A DNA stretch of 20,451 bases from Gammaproteobacteria bacterium (GCA_019136395.1 JAGVUH010000156.1:1-20451), one strand, 5' to 3'; positions 1 to 7,689 are shown, counted from the first letter of the stretch. Numbers and translations are program-made. Notes: generated by a model not told the origin, from the letters alone.

Positions 1-1
1 C

Positions 2-592
2 CTGGCGATCATCGAGGGGGTGCTGGGGCTGGCCACCGCCTTTCAGCGGCGGGTCGTGGCGGAGGGGGTCGAGACCGTCGAGCACGGCAAGATGCTGCTC
101 GCCCTCGGCTGCGAACTGGCGCAGGGCTACGCCATCGCCCGCCCGATGCCGGCGGATGAGCTACGGGCCTGGGTGGAGAACTGGCAGGCCCCCCTGGCCT
201 GGCGCGAAGCGGGCCCCGTCGCGCCCGCGGATATCCCGGCGCTGGCCGCGATGGTCCATCACCGCGCCTGGCTGGCGCATCTGGCGCTGATCCTCCAGGA
301 GGGCGGCAGGTTGCCGGAGGCGGGCGAGACCCCGTGCCGCTTCGCGCCCTGGCTGGCCGGTGAGGGGCGGCACCGGTATGGTGGCCAGCCGACGTTCCAG
401 GCGATGTTCCAGGCGATCGAACGTCTCCACGACCAGGCCCATGCGCTAGCGGAACGGCTGCTGGAGCGGGCGCCTGGCAAGGACGAGACCACCGCCGAGG
501 AGGCATTGCAGGCCCTGCGCGCGCTCCACGACCAGCTCACGGAGCAGGTTTTTCAACTGCTGCAATCTGGCCAGCCCCGACAATCTAAATGA
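2..592 (+). CDS. EAL-domain c-di-GMP phosphodiesterase with C-terminal CZB-like zinc domain (5' truncated)
   Basis: Only the last 196 codons are in the window; the gene starts before base 1. The visible N-terminal part is the end of an EAL domain: EGVET near residue 24, then GCELAQGY and the closing ARPMPADEL. EAL domains hydrolyse cyclic di-GMP to pGpG. After the EAL domain come about 130 residues that fit the chemoreceptor zinc-binding (CZB) pattern: an early His followed by Trp (HHRAW), CRFAPWLAGEG, and HDQAH near the end, giving the Cys and His residues that bind zinc in this family. CZB domains are known in chemoreceptors and in the zinc-controlled cyclase DgcZ, so zinc or redox control of the phosphodiesterase is inferred. 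PAS or GGDEF domains may lie upstream but cannot be seen. The next gene is convergent, 38 bases away. The EAL call is firm; the CZB call is by motif reading. Confidence 0.88.
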   Translation: MAIIEGVLGLATAFQRRVVAEGVETVEHGKMLLALGCELAQGYAIARPMPADELRAWVENWQAPLAWREAGPVAPADIPALAAMVHHRAWLAHLALILQEGGRLPEAGETPCRFAPWLAGEGRHRYGGQPTFQAMFQAIERLHDQAHALAERLLERAPGKDETTAEEALQALRALHDQLTEQVFQLLQSGQPRQSK

Positions 593-630
593 TGGCGCTG
601 GCAGTGATGGCCTTGCGCCCAGTTGATGCT

Positions 631-1893
631 TCAGACCGGGGTGACTTCCCCCGTGCTGGCCGAGGGCGGGGGTGCCGCGAAGATCGTCAGTTTCAATTCC
701 ATGTCATCCAGGTTTTCGTAGACGGGGCGGCGACCGGACAGCGCCTCGCTGCGCGTCAGGATCATCTGCACCCCAGCACCCCGCTTGTCCATCAACTGGG
801 TTTTGCCGAACAAAGGCTCCTCCACCGGGTAGTAGCGGGCGAAGAGGCTGGCGATGACCTCGTTGCGCGGCGCCGAGATCTGCGTCATGGATTCGAGGGT
901 CATGGAGTTGGGCAGGGCACCGGGGGTATTGATCTCCAGCCGGTCGCGGAACATGAACAGGCGGATGCGCTGCGCGGGGAGCGAGTAGTCGCGATGGGCG
1001 ACGGCGTTGACGAGCGCCTCGAACACCGCCGCCAGATCGTATTGGGGATAGTCTATCCGGCCCAGCCGTTTGCGCGCCGGGGTGCGCATGTTGCGCTGCA
1101 CGAAGTGGATGGCATCGAAAATCTGCCGATCGAGGGGCCCCTGGATCACCTGGGCGTCCACCTGATCGTTGGGGTCGTTGACCAGGCCGTCATGGGCCAC
1201 GGCGAGGATTTCCGCGTTGCGCAGCCAGCGGTGGGGCATGAGGGTCAGCAGCAGCACCCCGGCCACCGTCGGCGCATGGCCCTCGTCCGTTGTCTTCAGC
1301 AGATGCAGACGACCCAGTTGGATCGACGGGTCGTCCTGACCCTGGCGGGTGAAACGGCCGACCAGCAGGGGATCGCAGTCGGCCAGCGTCGCGCCGGGGA
1401 CCTCCTGTTCCTCGAAGCGGATGAGGCGTGCCTGGCCGCGCTGCTGAAACAGACGGGCCAGGGCATCGGGGGTGAGTTCGCGCTTGGCGTGGCCCACGCG
1501 GCGAAAATAGCCGTTGGCGCTTTGATGTACCCACAGGCTTTGCGGCACTTCCGCGACAATGATGGCGCGCGGCTGACCGGCGCTATCCGGCACTTCGACA
1601 TGATGGGTGATCACGTCGAGCGCGGGCTTGATCCGGTCCGTGCAGATGGCGGTCAGCCAGGCTTCCACCTGATCAAGATGCTCGGGCGGGATGCCGGTGA
1701 TCGCGCGCGTCCGGTCATCGACGCCCAGAATCAGGAGGCCACCCCGGGCATTACCTAGGGCCGCCAGTTCGTCGGACAAGCCATCCGCGTGGGGCTCGAT
1801 CCGCTTGCCCTGGTCGCCGACCCTGACTTGTTTCAGCTCCAGGGTCGAATCCTCGCCCAGGCGAATGCGCCGCAACAGAGGTTCGATGTTCAT
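631..1893 (-). CDS. AlbA_2 / Schlafen-like ATP-binding putative transcriptional regulator
   Basis: This 420-residue protein resembles the COG2865-type regulators. Residues 13-130 look like an AlbA_2 (Schlafen AlbA) domain: DSTLELKQV, then LAALGNARGGLLILGVDD, a typical Gly-rich core of that fold. The C-terminal half carries the HATPase_c_4-like signature: EALVNAVAHRDY near residue 290 (the N-box Asn and HRDY) and, later, GALPNSMTLESM followed by KRGAGVQMI. Family members are annotated as transcriptional regulators or ATP-dependent DNA helicase-related proteins; the true biochemical role is poorly defined. The start is well supported by AAAGGAGG four bases before the ATG. A perfect TATAAT lies about 85 bases upstream on the same strand. 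The gene is single and convergent with the EAL gene. Expression in response to stress or as an accessory defence gene is possible, but nothing here shows it. Confidence 0.82.
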   Translation of the reverse strand: MNIEPLLRRIRLGEDSTLELKQVRVGDQGKRIEPHADGLSDELAALGNARGGLLILGVDDRTRAITGIPPEHLDQVEAWLTAICTDRIKPALDVITHHVEVPDSAGQPRAIIVAEVPQSLWVHQSANGYFRRVGHAKRELTPDALARLFQQRGQARLIRFEEQEVPGATLADCDPLLVGRFTRQGQDDPSIQLGRLHLLKTTDEGHAPTVAGVLLLTLMPHRWLRNAEILAVAHDGLVNDPNDQVDAQVIQGPLDRQIFDAIHFVQRNMRTPARKRLGRIDYPQYDLAAVFEALVNAVAHRDYSLPAQRIRLFMFRDRLEINTPGALPNSMTLESMTQISAPRNEVIASLFARYYPVEEPLFGKTQLMDKRGAGVQMILTRSEALSGRRPVYENLDDMELKLTIFAAPPPSASTGEVTPV

Positions 1894-2193
1894 GGCGCCT
1901 CCTTTAGGGGAGCGAAGGATAGGCTCGGGGTAGCCAGTTAAAGCGGCATCTGGTCAGGGCGCTTGCCGGTGGGTGAGCGGATTATAGGCGAGGGCGGTTT
2001 GACGCGGTTCCCTGCGCGTGAAGGTTAGCTCCCCGGTTATGGGTGGGGATGACTCAAGGGCTGTCCTGAAACCCGGGAGCGCGGGGGGGGTAAGGGTTCA
2101 TGCGCGGGCCATTGCTCCAATCCGGGCGAAGGGGGCGGTAGAATGGTCCAACCTTTTGTCCCTTCCCGCTCACCAACCGCGAATCCCCTCATC
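1894..2193. other. Divergent intergenic region between the AlbA_2 regulator and hisG
   Basis: This 300-base stretch separates two divergent genes. On the minus strand it holds the ribosome binding site and a consensus -10 box for the AlbA_2 gene. On the plus strand I see TTGACG at 1999-2004, a fair -35 box, but no good -10 box at the right distance for hisG. No convincing extra gene is visible. If the ATG at 2143 is used for hisG, the last 51 bases become coding. Confidence 0.5.
1981..1986 (-). promoter_or_regulatory. Consensus -10 box for the AlbA_2 regulator gene
   Basis: The minus strand reads TATAAT here, a perfect sigma-70 -10 hexamer in a GC-rich background, about 90 bases before the ATG at 1893. 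No good -35 hexamer is found 16-18 bases upstream, so the promoter may need an activator or may be chance. Confidence 0.35.
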
Positions 2194-3072
2194 ATGACCC
2201 AGCTCCGCCTCGGCCTGCCCAAGGGCAGCCTCGAACAATCCACCCTGGCCCTCTTCGAGCAGGCGGGCTGGAAGATCAGCCCCAACTATCGCAACTATTA
2301 CCCGGAGGTGGACGACCCCGAGCTGTCCTGCGTCCTGGTGCGCGCCCAGGAGATGGCGCCCTATGTCGCCAACGGCACCCTGGACCTGGGCCTCACCGGC
2401 CTGGACTGGATCCTGGAGACCGAGACCCAGCACCAGGTCGAGGAGATCTGTACCTTGACCTATTCCAAAAGCTCGGAGCAGCCCAGCCGCTGGGTGCTGG
2501 TGGTGCCCAAGGACTCGCCGGTGACCAGCATCGCCGACCTCCAGGGCAAGAAGATCGCCACCGAGCTGGTGGGCTTCACCCAGCGCTATCTGGCGGAGCG
2601 CGGCATCCAGGCCAGCGTCGAGTTCTCCTGGGGCGCCACCGAGGCCAAGGTGGTGGAGGGCCTGGTGGATGCCGTGGTGGAGATCACCGAGACCGGCAGC
2701 ACCATCCGCGCCCATGGCCTGCGCATCGTCGAGGACCTGCTGGTCACCGAGACCCGCCTTATCGCCAATCCCCAGGCGCGCCAGGACCCCGCGAAGCGCG
2801 CCAAGATCGACCAGATCGCCCTCATGCTCCAGGCCGCCCTGGCCGCGCGGCACAAGGTGGCCCTCAAGCTCAACGTCCGCGACCGCGACCTGGACGGCAT
2901 CGTCGCCCTGCTGCCCAGTCTCCATGCACCCACCGTCAGCCACCTTTATGATCGCGAATGGCTGGCCGTGGAGACGGTGGTGGACGCCCGGCTGGTCCGT
3001 GACCTGGTGCCGCGCCTGCGCCTGGCCGGCGCCGAGGGCATCCTGGAGTACGAATTGCGCAAGATGGCGTGA
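2194..3072 (+). CDS. hisG: ATP phosphoribosyltransferase (long form)
   Basis: HisG joins ATP and PRPP to give phosphoribosyl-ATP, the first and feedback-controlled step of histidine synthesis in the cytoplasm. The 292-residue length matches the long form, which has its own C-terminal regulatory domain and does not need HisZ. The N-terminus reads LRLGLPKGSLEQSTL, the family's opening signature, and the PRPP-binding stretch EITETGSTIRA lies near residue 170. Residues from about 215 on form the HisG_C regulatory part. I chose the ATG at 2194 because the conserved domain begins three residues later; an in-frame ATG at 2143, preceded by a G-rich stretch, would add 17 residues that look unlike the family. 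No other his gene is adjacent, so it stands alone here. The product call is secure; the start is less so. Confidence 0.93.
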   Translation: MTQLRLGLPKGSLEQSTLALFEQAGWKISPNYRNYYPEVDDPELSCVLVRAQEMAPYVANGTLDLGLTGLDWILETETQHQVEEICTLTYSKSSEQPSRWVLVVPKDSPVTSIADLQGKKIATELVGFTQRYLAERGIQASVEFSWGATEAKVVEGLVDAVVEITETGSTIRAHGLRIVEDLLVTETRLIANPQARQDPAKRAKIDQIALMLQAALAARHKVALKLNVRDRDLDGIVALLPSLHAPTVSHLYDREWLAVETVVDARLVRDLVPRLRLAGAEGILEYELRKMA

Positions 3073-3080
3073 GGGCGGGG

Positions 3081-3133
3081 CCGAGGAAATGGCTTGTGGG
3101 GCTTCCTCCCCAAGGGATTCGCACTTTCCTCGG
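3081..3133 (+). terminator. Long stem-loop after hisG
   Basis: Nine bases, CCGAGGAAA at 3081-3089, pair perfectly with TTTCCTCGG at 3125-3133. Inside the loop, TGGGG (3097-3101) can pair with CCCCA (3108-3112). The structure starts 8 bases after the hisG stop codon. No T-run follows, so it may stabilise the 3' end, attenuate transcription or act as a weak terminator. Confidence 0.45.
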
Positions 3134-3141
3134 ATAGGATT

Positions 3142-3154
3142 GTCTAGTCTAGAC
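3142..3154. repeat. 13-base palindrome upstream of the ligand-binding protein gene
   Basis: GTCTAG and CTAGAC are perfect inverted repeats around a single central T. The site lies 51 bases before the ATG of the substrate-binding protein gene. It contains two CTAG tetramers, which are usually rare in proteobacterial genomes. It could be an operator for the downstream sensory pair; no matching regulator is evident. Confidence 0.35.
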
Positions 3155-3205
3155 TTGGATGGAACCCCTTGATCGAACGAATGGCACGGCCTTGGACGTT
3201 ACCCG

Positions 3206-4492
3206 ATGAAACGCCTCCTCAAGCGCTTTTTGGCTCTTTCCCATCCGCTGGGCATTGCCCTGTGTCTGATCGTGGCGGCGGGTTCCCCGGCGTTGGCCGA
3301 CCCTTACCCGGGTCAGCCGCCGGTGCTGATTGGCCTGGACGCCGAGTTCGGCCATCGCACCAGCACCTCCGCCCAGGCGGTGCGGCAAGGCCTGGAGATC
3401 GCCATCGCCGAGATCAACCAGTCCGGGGGCGTCCTGGGCGGGCGTCCCCTGGAGCTGGTGATCCGCGACAACCGCTCCCTGCCCGCCCGGGGCCTGGACA
3501 ACCTGCGCGAACTGGCGGCGATCCCCGATCTGGTGGCGGTCTTTGGCGGCAAGTTCAGCCCCATCTACATGGAGGTCCTGCCGACGGCCCATGAGCTGGG
3601 CATCCTCCTCATGGACCCCTGGGGTTCCGCCGACGGCATCACCGAGCACGACTTCCGTCCCAGTTACAGCTTCCGCCTGTCCCTCAAGGACTCCTGGGCG
3701 GCGCCGGTGATGTTGCGCCATGCCCTGGAGCGGTATCAGGCGCGCAAGCTCGGCGTCTTCCTGCCCAATACCGCCTGGGGTCGCAGCAATCAGGCCGCCA
3801 TCAGCCGGGCGGCGGCGGCCAATGGTCAGACCCTCGTCGGCGAGAAGTGGTACAACTGGGGCGACAAGTCCTTCAGCGATGACTACCAGGAACTGCGCGC
3901 GGCCGGCGCCCAGGCCATCGTGCTGGTGGCGAACGAGGCCGAGGGCTCGACCCTGGCGCGGGAGGTGGCGGCCCTGCCCCCCGCGGACCGGCTGCCCATC
4001 GTCAGTCACTGGGGCGTGACCGGGGGCAAGTTCGCCGAGCTCGCCGGCGCCGGCCTGGACGAGCTGGACTTCGCCGTGGTCCAGACCTACAGCTTCGTCG
4101 GCCGTGACGACCCCGCCGCCCGCCGCGTCCTGGCCGCCCTGCGGGAGCGGTATGGCATCACGGGCGCCGAGGCGGTCAAGAGCCCGGTGGGTGTCGCCCA
4201 CGCCTACGACCTGATGCACCTGCTGGCCCAGGCCATCGATTGGGCCGGAAGCACCGACCGCGCCGCCGTGCGTACCGCCCTGGAAAACCTGGGGCCCTAC
4301 GACGGACTGATCAGGCATTACGACCACCCCTTCACCCCGGAGCGACACGATGCCCTGTCCCCGGCGGAGGTCTTCATGGCCCGCGTTACCGCCGATGACC
4401 GGATCCTGCCGATTTCCGGCGCGGGATTGGCCGCGGTGACCGCTTCACCCCCAGCCTCGGCTCCCGCTTCCGTTACGGCCCCGGCCGAGTAA
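3206..4492 (+). CDS. Periplasmic ABC-type substrate-binding protein (branched-chain amino acid type)
   Basis: The product has 428 residues. Residues 1-31 form a Sec signal peptide: positively charged MKRLLKRF, a hydrophobic core, and ALA before Asp-Pro as the likely cleavage site. The mature part follows the Peripla_BP_6 / LivJ-type fold: a start at VLIGLDAEFGH, then GLEIAIAEINQSGGVLGGRPLELVIRDN, which is the typical first lobe, and AVFGGKFSP at the hinge. The last 25 residues are rich in Pro, Ala and Ser and look disordered. Proteins of this class bind small ligands in the periplasm. No permease or ATPase gene is near; instead the next gene, 13 bases on, is a membrane diguanylate cyclase with a periplasmic region. 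That context suggests a sensory role rather than transport. The ligand cannot be told from sequence. No strong ribosome binding site is seen. Confidence 0.87.
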   Translation: MKRLLKRFLALSHPLGIALCLIVAAGSPALADPYPGQPPVLIGLDAEFGHRTSTSAQAVRQGLEIAIAEINQSGGVLGGRPLELVIRDNRSLPARGLDNLRELAAIPDLVAVFGGKFSPIYMEVLPTAHELGILLMDPWGSADGITEHDFRPSYSFRLSLKDSWAAPVMLRHALERYQARKLGVFLPNTAWGRSNQAAISRAAAANGQTLVGEKWYNWGDKSFSDDYQELRAAGAQAIVLVANEAEGSTLAREVAALPPADRLPIVSHWGVTGGKFAELAGAGLDELDFAVVQTYSFVGRDDPAARRVLAALRERYGITGAEAVKSPVGVAHAYDLMHLLAQAIDWAGSTDRAAVRTALENLGPYDGLIRHYDHPFTPERHDALSPAEVFMARVTADDRILPISGAGLAAVTASPPASAPASVTAPAE

Positions 4493-4505
4493 GCCGCGTT
4501 TGCCC

Positions 4506-6140
4506 ATGACCCCCTCCGAGGCCGTGCCGGTCGTGAGGACCCGGATGCGCCTGCACCGGCGGGTCCAGGTGGCGGCCTTTACCCTGGCCATGGTGGTGGC
4601 GGTGGCCATTGGCGTCACCAACCTGGCCCTGGCCCTGCGCGACCTGCCGCGCTCGGCCCTGGCCGCCAATGACACCGCGGCCCGCCTGCTGGGCTCCTAT
4701 CTCAACAGCTCCCTGCATGCCCGGATCGATGATCTGCGCCAGTTGGCGGAGAGTTCCCTGGTGTGGACCGCCCTGAGCGACTCCCAGGGCCGGGACCTCT
4801 ACATCAAGCCCTTCCTGGAGGATCGCAACGAGGCGATGGACCACGGCCGCCTCGCCCTGCTCGATTACCGGGGGCGCTTCGTCGCCGGCAAGGCGTCGCT
4901 CCTCGCGTCGGGCGAGGGGGAGTCCGCGGACCTGGTCCGGGAGGTGCTGGCCACGGGGCTGGCCACGACCCGGATGGCCAAGGGTGACCGACCGGTGCTG
5001 CTGCTGGGGGTGCCGATTTATTACGTCTACACCGATGACGTCATCGGCGTGTTGCTGGGCTCTTTTGACCTGGCCGGGCTCCTTGGCCGCCAATCGGTGG
5101 CCGATCTGGTCGGACGCGGCGTCGACCTGCGGGTGGCTGACCGGACCTGGACCCTGTGGCGGGATACGGAGGGGGCGATGGGGGTCCATGTCCCGGCCAC
5201 CTATCGGGTCGCCCACCCCGAGCTTCCCGACCTCTATGACCTGGAACTGGCGGTCTATTCGACCCACAACCCCTGGCTGCCGCTCCTGCTGGCGCGCGCG
5301 GGTTTCATGTCGCTGGTCTCCCTGGTGCTGGCGGCGGTGGTCTGGTGGCTGGCGGGTCTGGCCGCCCGCCGCGTCAGTGGCCGCCTGGAGGCCCTGGCGA
5401 GCGCCATTCTCGCCCATCCTACCGGCGGTCCGGAGCAGATCCCCCTGGATAACGGTGGCGACGAGATCGCCGTCCTCGGTGGCGCCCTGCGTCAGGCGCT
5501 GAGTGCCCAGGAGGAGGCACGGCGTCAATTGCGCCAGTTGGCCTACTACGATCCTCTCACCGGGCTGATGAACCGGTCCCTCTTCGATGACAAGCTGGTC
5601 GACGCCCTGCATCGCTGCCAGCGGCGTGAGGATGGCTTCGCCCTGCTGTTCATCGACCTCGATCGATTCAAGGAGGTCAACGACACCGCAGGCCATGAGG
5701 CCGGGGACCTCCTGCTGCAAGAGATCGCGGCGCGTATCCGGGCCCGCATCCGCGCCTCCGATCTGGCTTGCCGGCGCAGCGGGGATGAGTTCACGGTGCT
5801 CATGGAGCCCTGCACGGGGGAGGCGCCGGCCACCCAGTTGGCGGCGGAATTGATCCAGCGCCTGTCGGAGCCTTGTCCGCTGCCCAGCGGCGCCAGCGTG
5901 GCGGTGGGGGCCAGCATCGGCATCGCCTTCTATCCCGGGGATGGCGCTTCCGCCGCGGAGCTCATGGCCAATGCCGACGCGGCGATGTACGCCGCCAAGG
6001 AGCGTGGCGCGGGCTGCTGGTGCCTCTACGCGGGTGGGGCGGGGCAGGCCGTCCAGCAGCGTCAGTTGCTGGCTAATCCGGGGCTGCTCGGGCCCAGTCA
6101 CCCAGGGTCCAGCGCTCCCCCTGATATTCCACCCAGTTGA
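4506..6140 (+). CDS. Membrane-bound diguanylate cyclase with periplasmic sensor region
   Basis: The 544-residue protein has a membrane segment near residues 17-39, a periplasmic region to about 260, a second membrane segment near 265-290, a linker that may be HAMP-like, and a GGDEF domain from about 350. The domain begins YYDPLTGLMNRSLF and carries LLFIDLDRFKEVND. The active-site motif is SGDEF (Ser425-Phe429), an accepted GGDEF variant. An RxxD inhibitory site (Arg416-Asp419) sits exactly five residues before it, so product inhibition by c-di-GMP is expected. The enzyme would make c-di-GMP from two GTP. The ATG at 4506 was chosen; a TTG at 4500 in frame is possible. It lies 13 bases after the ligand-binding protein gene and probably shares its transcript. 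Its 3' end overlaps the convergent phosphatase gene by 68 bases. Confidence 0.9.
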   Translation: MTPSEAVPVVRTRMRLHRRVQVAAFTLAMVVAVAIGVTNLALALRDLPRSALAANDTAARLLGSYLNSSLHARIDDLRQLAESSLVWTALSDSQGRDLYIKPFLEDRNEAMDHGRLALLDYRGRFVAGKASLLASGEGESADLVREVLATGLATTRMAKGDRPVLLLGVPIYYVYTDDVIGVLLGSFDLAGLLGRQSVADLVGRGVDLRVADRTWTLWRDTEGAMGVHVPATYRVAHPELPDLYDLELAVYSTHNPWLPLLLARAGFMSLVSLVLAAVVWWLAGLAARRVSGRLEALASAILAHPTGGPEQIPLDNGGDEIAVLGGALRQALSAQEEARRQLRQLAYYDPLTGLMNRSLFDDKLVDALHRCQRREDGFALLFIDLDRFKEVNDTAGHEAGDLLLQEIAARIRARIRASDLACRRSGDEFTVLMEPCTGEAPATQLAAELIQRLSEPCPLPSGASVAVGASIGIAFYPGDGASAAELMANADAAMYAAKERGAGCWCLYAGGAGQAVQQRQLLANPGLLGPSHPGSSAPPDIPPS

Positions 6141-6681
6141 ACGCGGCGTTGGGGACCGGAAAGTCCCGGGGGCCACTCAGCTCACGGCCGGTGGCGGCGC
6201 GGTAGACCGTATCCAGGACGCCACCGTGGGTGAAGACCAGGAGCCTGGCCCCCGGATGACGCTCCGCCAGCCCGCCCAGGCCCGCCTGGACGCGGGCGGC
6301 GAAGGCGCGCAGGGTCTCGCCGGTCTCGTAGTCATGGTCCAGGCTCCGACCACGATGGTGATGATGGACGCCGGGGTGGCGGGCCAGGGCCTCGGCGGAG
6401 GTGAGGCCCTGAAAGACCCCAAAGTGCCGCTCCCGTAGGGCGGGCAGGGGTTGGATCGGGGGCAGGTCCAGGCCCGCGGTCGCCAGTTCCGCCGTGCGCC
6501 AGGCCCGGCGGAGGTCCGAGCTGTAAGCGGCGGTGAAGTCCTGGCCGGCCAGGCCGGGACGCAAGGCCCGCGCCTGGGCTTCCCCGACGGCATTGAGGTC
6601 GACATCGAGCTGGCCCTGGATGCGTCGCGCGACATTCCAGTCGGTCTCGCCATGGCGGATTAGGCAAAAGAGCGTTTTCAT
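6073..6681 (-). CDS. Histidine phosphatase family protein (phosphoglycerate mutase-like)
   Basis: The product is 202 residues from the chosen start. It opens with KTLFCLIRHGETDWN, the RHG motif whose His10 is the phospho-accepting residue. ERHFGVFQG, near residue 82, supplies the usual acidic residue, and FTHGGVLD near residue 155 holds the second catalytic His. Members of this family include cofactor-dependent phosphoglycerate mutases, alpha-ribazole phosphatases and broad-range phosphatases; the short length and ERHFG suggest a phosphatase rather than the glycolytic enzyme, but the substrate is unknown. An odd HHHHRGRS run occurs in the middle. An in-frame ATG at 6699 would add six residues; the family signature favours 6681. 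The gene's 3' end overlaps the convergent cyclase gene. Confidence 0.86.
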   Translation of the reverse strand: MKTLFCLIRHGETDWNVARRIQGQLDVDLNAVGEAQARALRPGLAGQDFTAAYSSDLRRAWRTAELATAGLDLPPIQPLPALRERHFGVFQGLTSAEALARHPGVHHHHRGRSLDHDYETGETLRAFAARVQAGLGGLAERHPGARLLVFTHGGVLDTVYRAATGRELSGPRDFPVPNAAFNWVEYQGERWTLGDWARAAPD

Positions 6682-6822
6682 GCGCGAGCGAGCGGGCATA
6701 ACCCTAACCGCGTATGGCCAGGGTGGCGAGGCCTTGGGAGAGGGCGAGGGCGATCAATGACGAGGTGCCGAGGGGTGGTAAGCGCCAAGGTGACCGTGAC
6801 CGGCGGGAGTTGGTCGGAAAAC

Positions 6823-6850
6823 AAAAAATCCTGCCGAAGCAGGATTTTTT
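6823..6850 (-). terminator. Rho-independent terminator with UUCG loop, after the RRM gene
   Basis: A perfect 12-base-pair stem, AAAAAATCCTGC with GCAGGATTTTTT, encloses CGAA on the plus strand. On the minus strand the loop is TTCG closed by C and G, the very stable UUCG tetraloop, and the stem runs into a T-rich tail. It lies 65 bases after the stop of the RNA-binding protein gene. The A and T ends make it able to act in both directions, but there is no plus-strand gene just before it. Confidence 0.9.
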
Positions 6851-6915
6851 TGCTACACCCGAGGGTAGGCGGCGCGCCAAATGGTTACCGCTGACCCTCG
6901 GTTAGGCGAAGCGGA

Positions 6916-7197
6916 TCAGTAACGGCGACCACCGCCACCAAAAGCCGGGCGCTCCGCGCGGGGCTTGGCCTGGTTGACGGTGATGTTGCGGCCCTTGAGG
7001 GCGGTGCCGTTAAGGCCCTTGATCGCGGCGTCAGCCTGGGAGTTATTGGCCATCTCGACGAAGCCGAAGCCCTTGGACTGACCGGTGAACTTGTCGCTGA
7101 TCAGTTGAACGCTGCTGACCTCGCCAAATTGGGCGAAGGTTTCACGCAGGTCGGCATCGGTGGCGGAATAGGGGAGATTACCAACGTAGATATTCAT
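6916..7197 (-). CDS. Small RRM-domain RNA-binding protein
   Basis: The 93-residue protein is a single RNA recognition motif with a short Gly/Arg tail. RNP2 is IYVGNL (residues 3-8) and RNP1 is KGFGFVEM (42-49); their aromatic residues bind single-stranded RNA. The end, FGGGGRRY, is typical of the cyanobacterial and proteobacterial Rbp family, which are small glycine-rich proteins that often respond to cold or act on mRNA localisation and stability. I chose the ATG at 7197 because the RRM begins one residue later; an upstream ATG at 7224 would add nine residues without family support. Upstream on the same strand GAGACAGAG could serve as a weak ribosome binding site. The gene is monocistronic and ends at a clear terminator. 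Confidence 0.93.
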   Translation of the reverse strand: MNIYVGNLPYSATDADLRETFAQFGEVSSVQLISDKFTGQSKGFGFVEMANNSQADAAIKGLNGTALKGRNITVNQAKPRAERPAFGGGGRRY

Positions 7198-7448
7198 CTC
7201 TGTCTCACTGGAAAAATCGTGCATTGGAAAAAAGAAACACTATCGAGAAACACCAAGCACGAAAATTCCTTCGACAGCGGATTACCGGCTAGCCGGCAAG
7301 AGAGGATGGGACCGCGAAGCACGGGGTTAACCGGGGGAACGAACCAAACCGGCGGAAGCCTTGGGCTGGTCGGACGCTCACCTCATCCTCTTGCGCGGGA
7401 CAATAACAGGTCCTGGAGTGAAAAGTAAGCGATGATGAAAAATAATTT

Positions 7449-7480
7449 CCCGGCCCGGCCCGGCCCGGCCCGGCCCGGCC
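7449..7480. repeat. (CGGCC)6 pentamer tandem repeat
   Basis: Six consecutive CGGCC units (7451-7480) follow two extra C bases, and degenerate copies continue to about 7520. The repeat is noncoding and lies between divergent promoters. Its unit of five bases could change length by slippage and so alter promoter spacing. Confidence 0.85.
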
Positions 7481-7668
7481 CCGTCCCATCCCATCACGTT
7501 CCGGTCCGGCCTGGCCCGTCCTGCCGTGGATGACTGGTCTGGGAATCAAGCCCTTACATCAGACCCGAGAATCCGGCCAGGGACGTAGGCAAGGTCAAGC
7601 GGGACGTTCAGGATGGTCGCGATTTTTTTGGACATACCCGCCCGGCTGGCCTAGGCTGAAATGGGGGG

Positions 7669-7689
7669 AGTACCTGGCGAGGGGGTACT
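7669..7689. promoter_or_regulatory. Inverted repeat upstream of the acetyl-CoA synthetase-like gene
   Basis: AGTACC (7669-7674) and GGTACT (7684-7689) are perfect inverted repeats separated by nine bases, about 55 bases before the ATG at 7744. The spacing suits a dimeric regulator or a short leader hairpin. No regulator gene is adjacent, and the site could be chance. Confidence 0.3.

Noticed and set aside
589..1758. Long plus-strand open frame opposite the AlbA_2 gene
   Set aside because: It is the antisense of a gene with clear domain motifs and shows no family signature of its own; high GC content keeps such frames open.
1999..2030. Plus-strand promoter for hisG using TTGACG
   Set aside because: No acceptable -10 box lies 16-18 bases downstream, so it is only noted within the intergenic entry.
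7289..7549. Minus-strand frame over the CGGCC repeat
   Set aside because: Low-complexity Gly/Arg/Pro sequence with no ribosome binding site or family similarity; it covers a probable promoter region.
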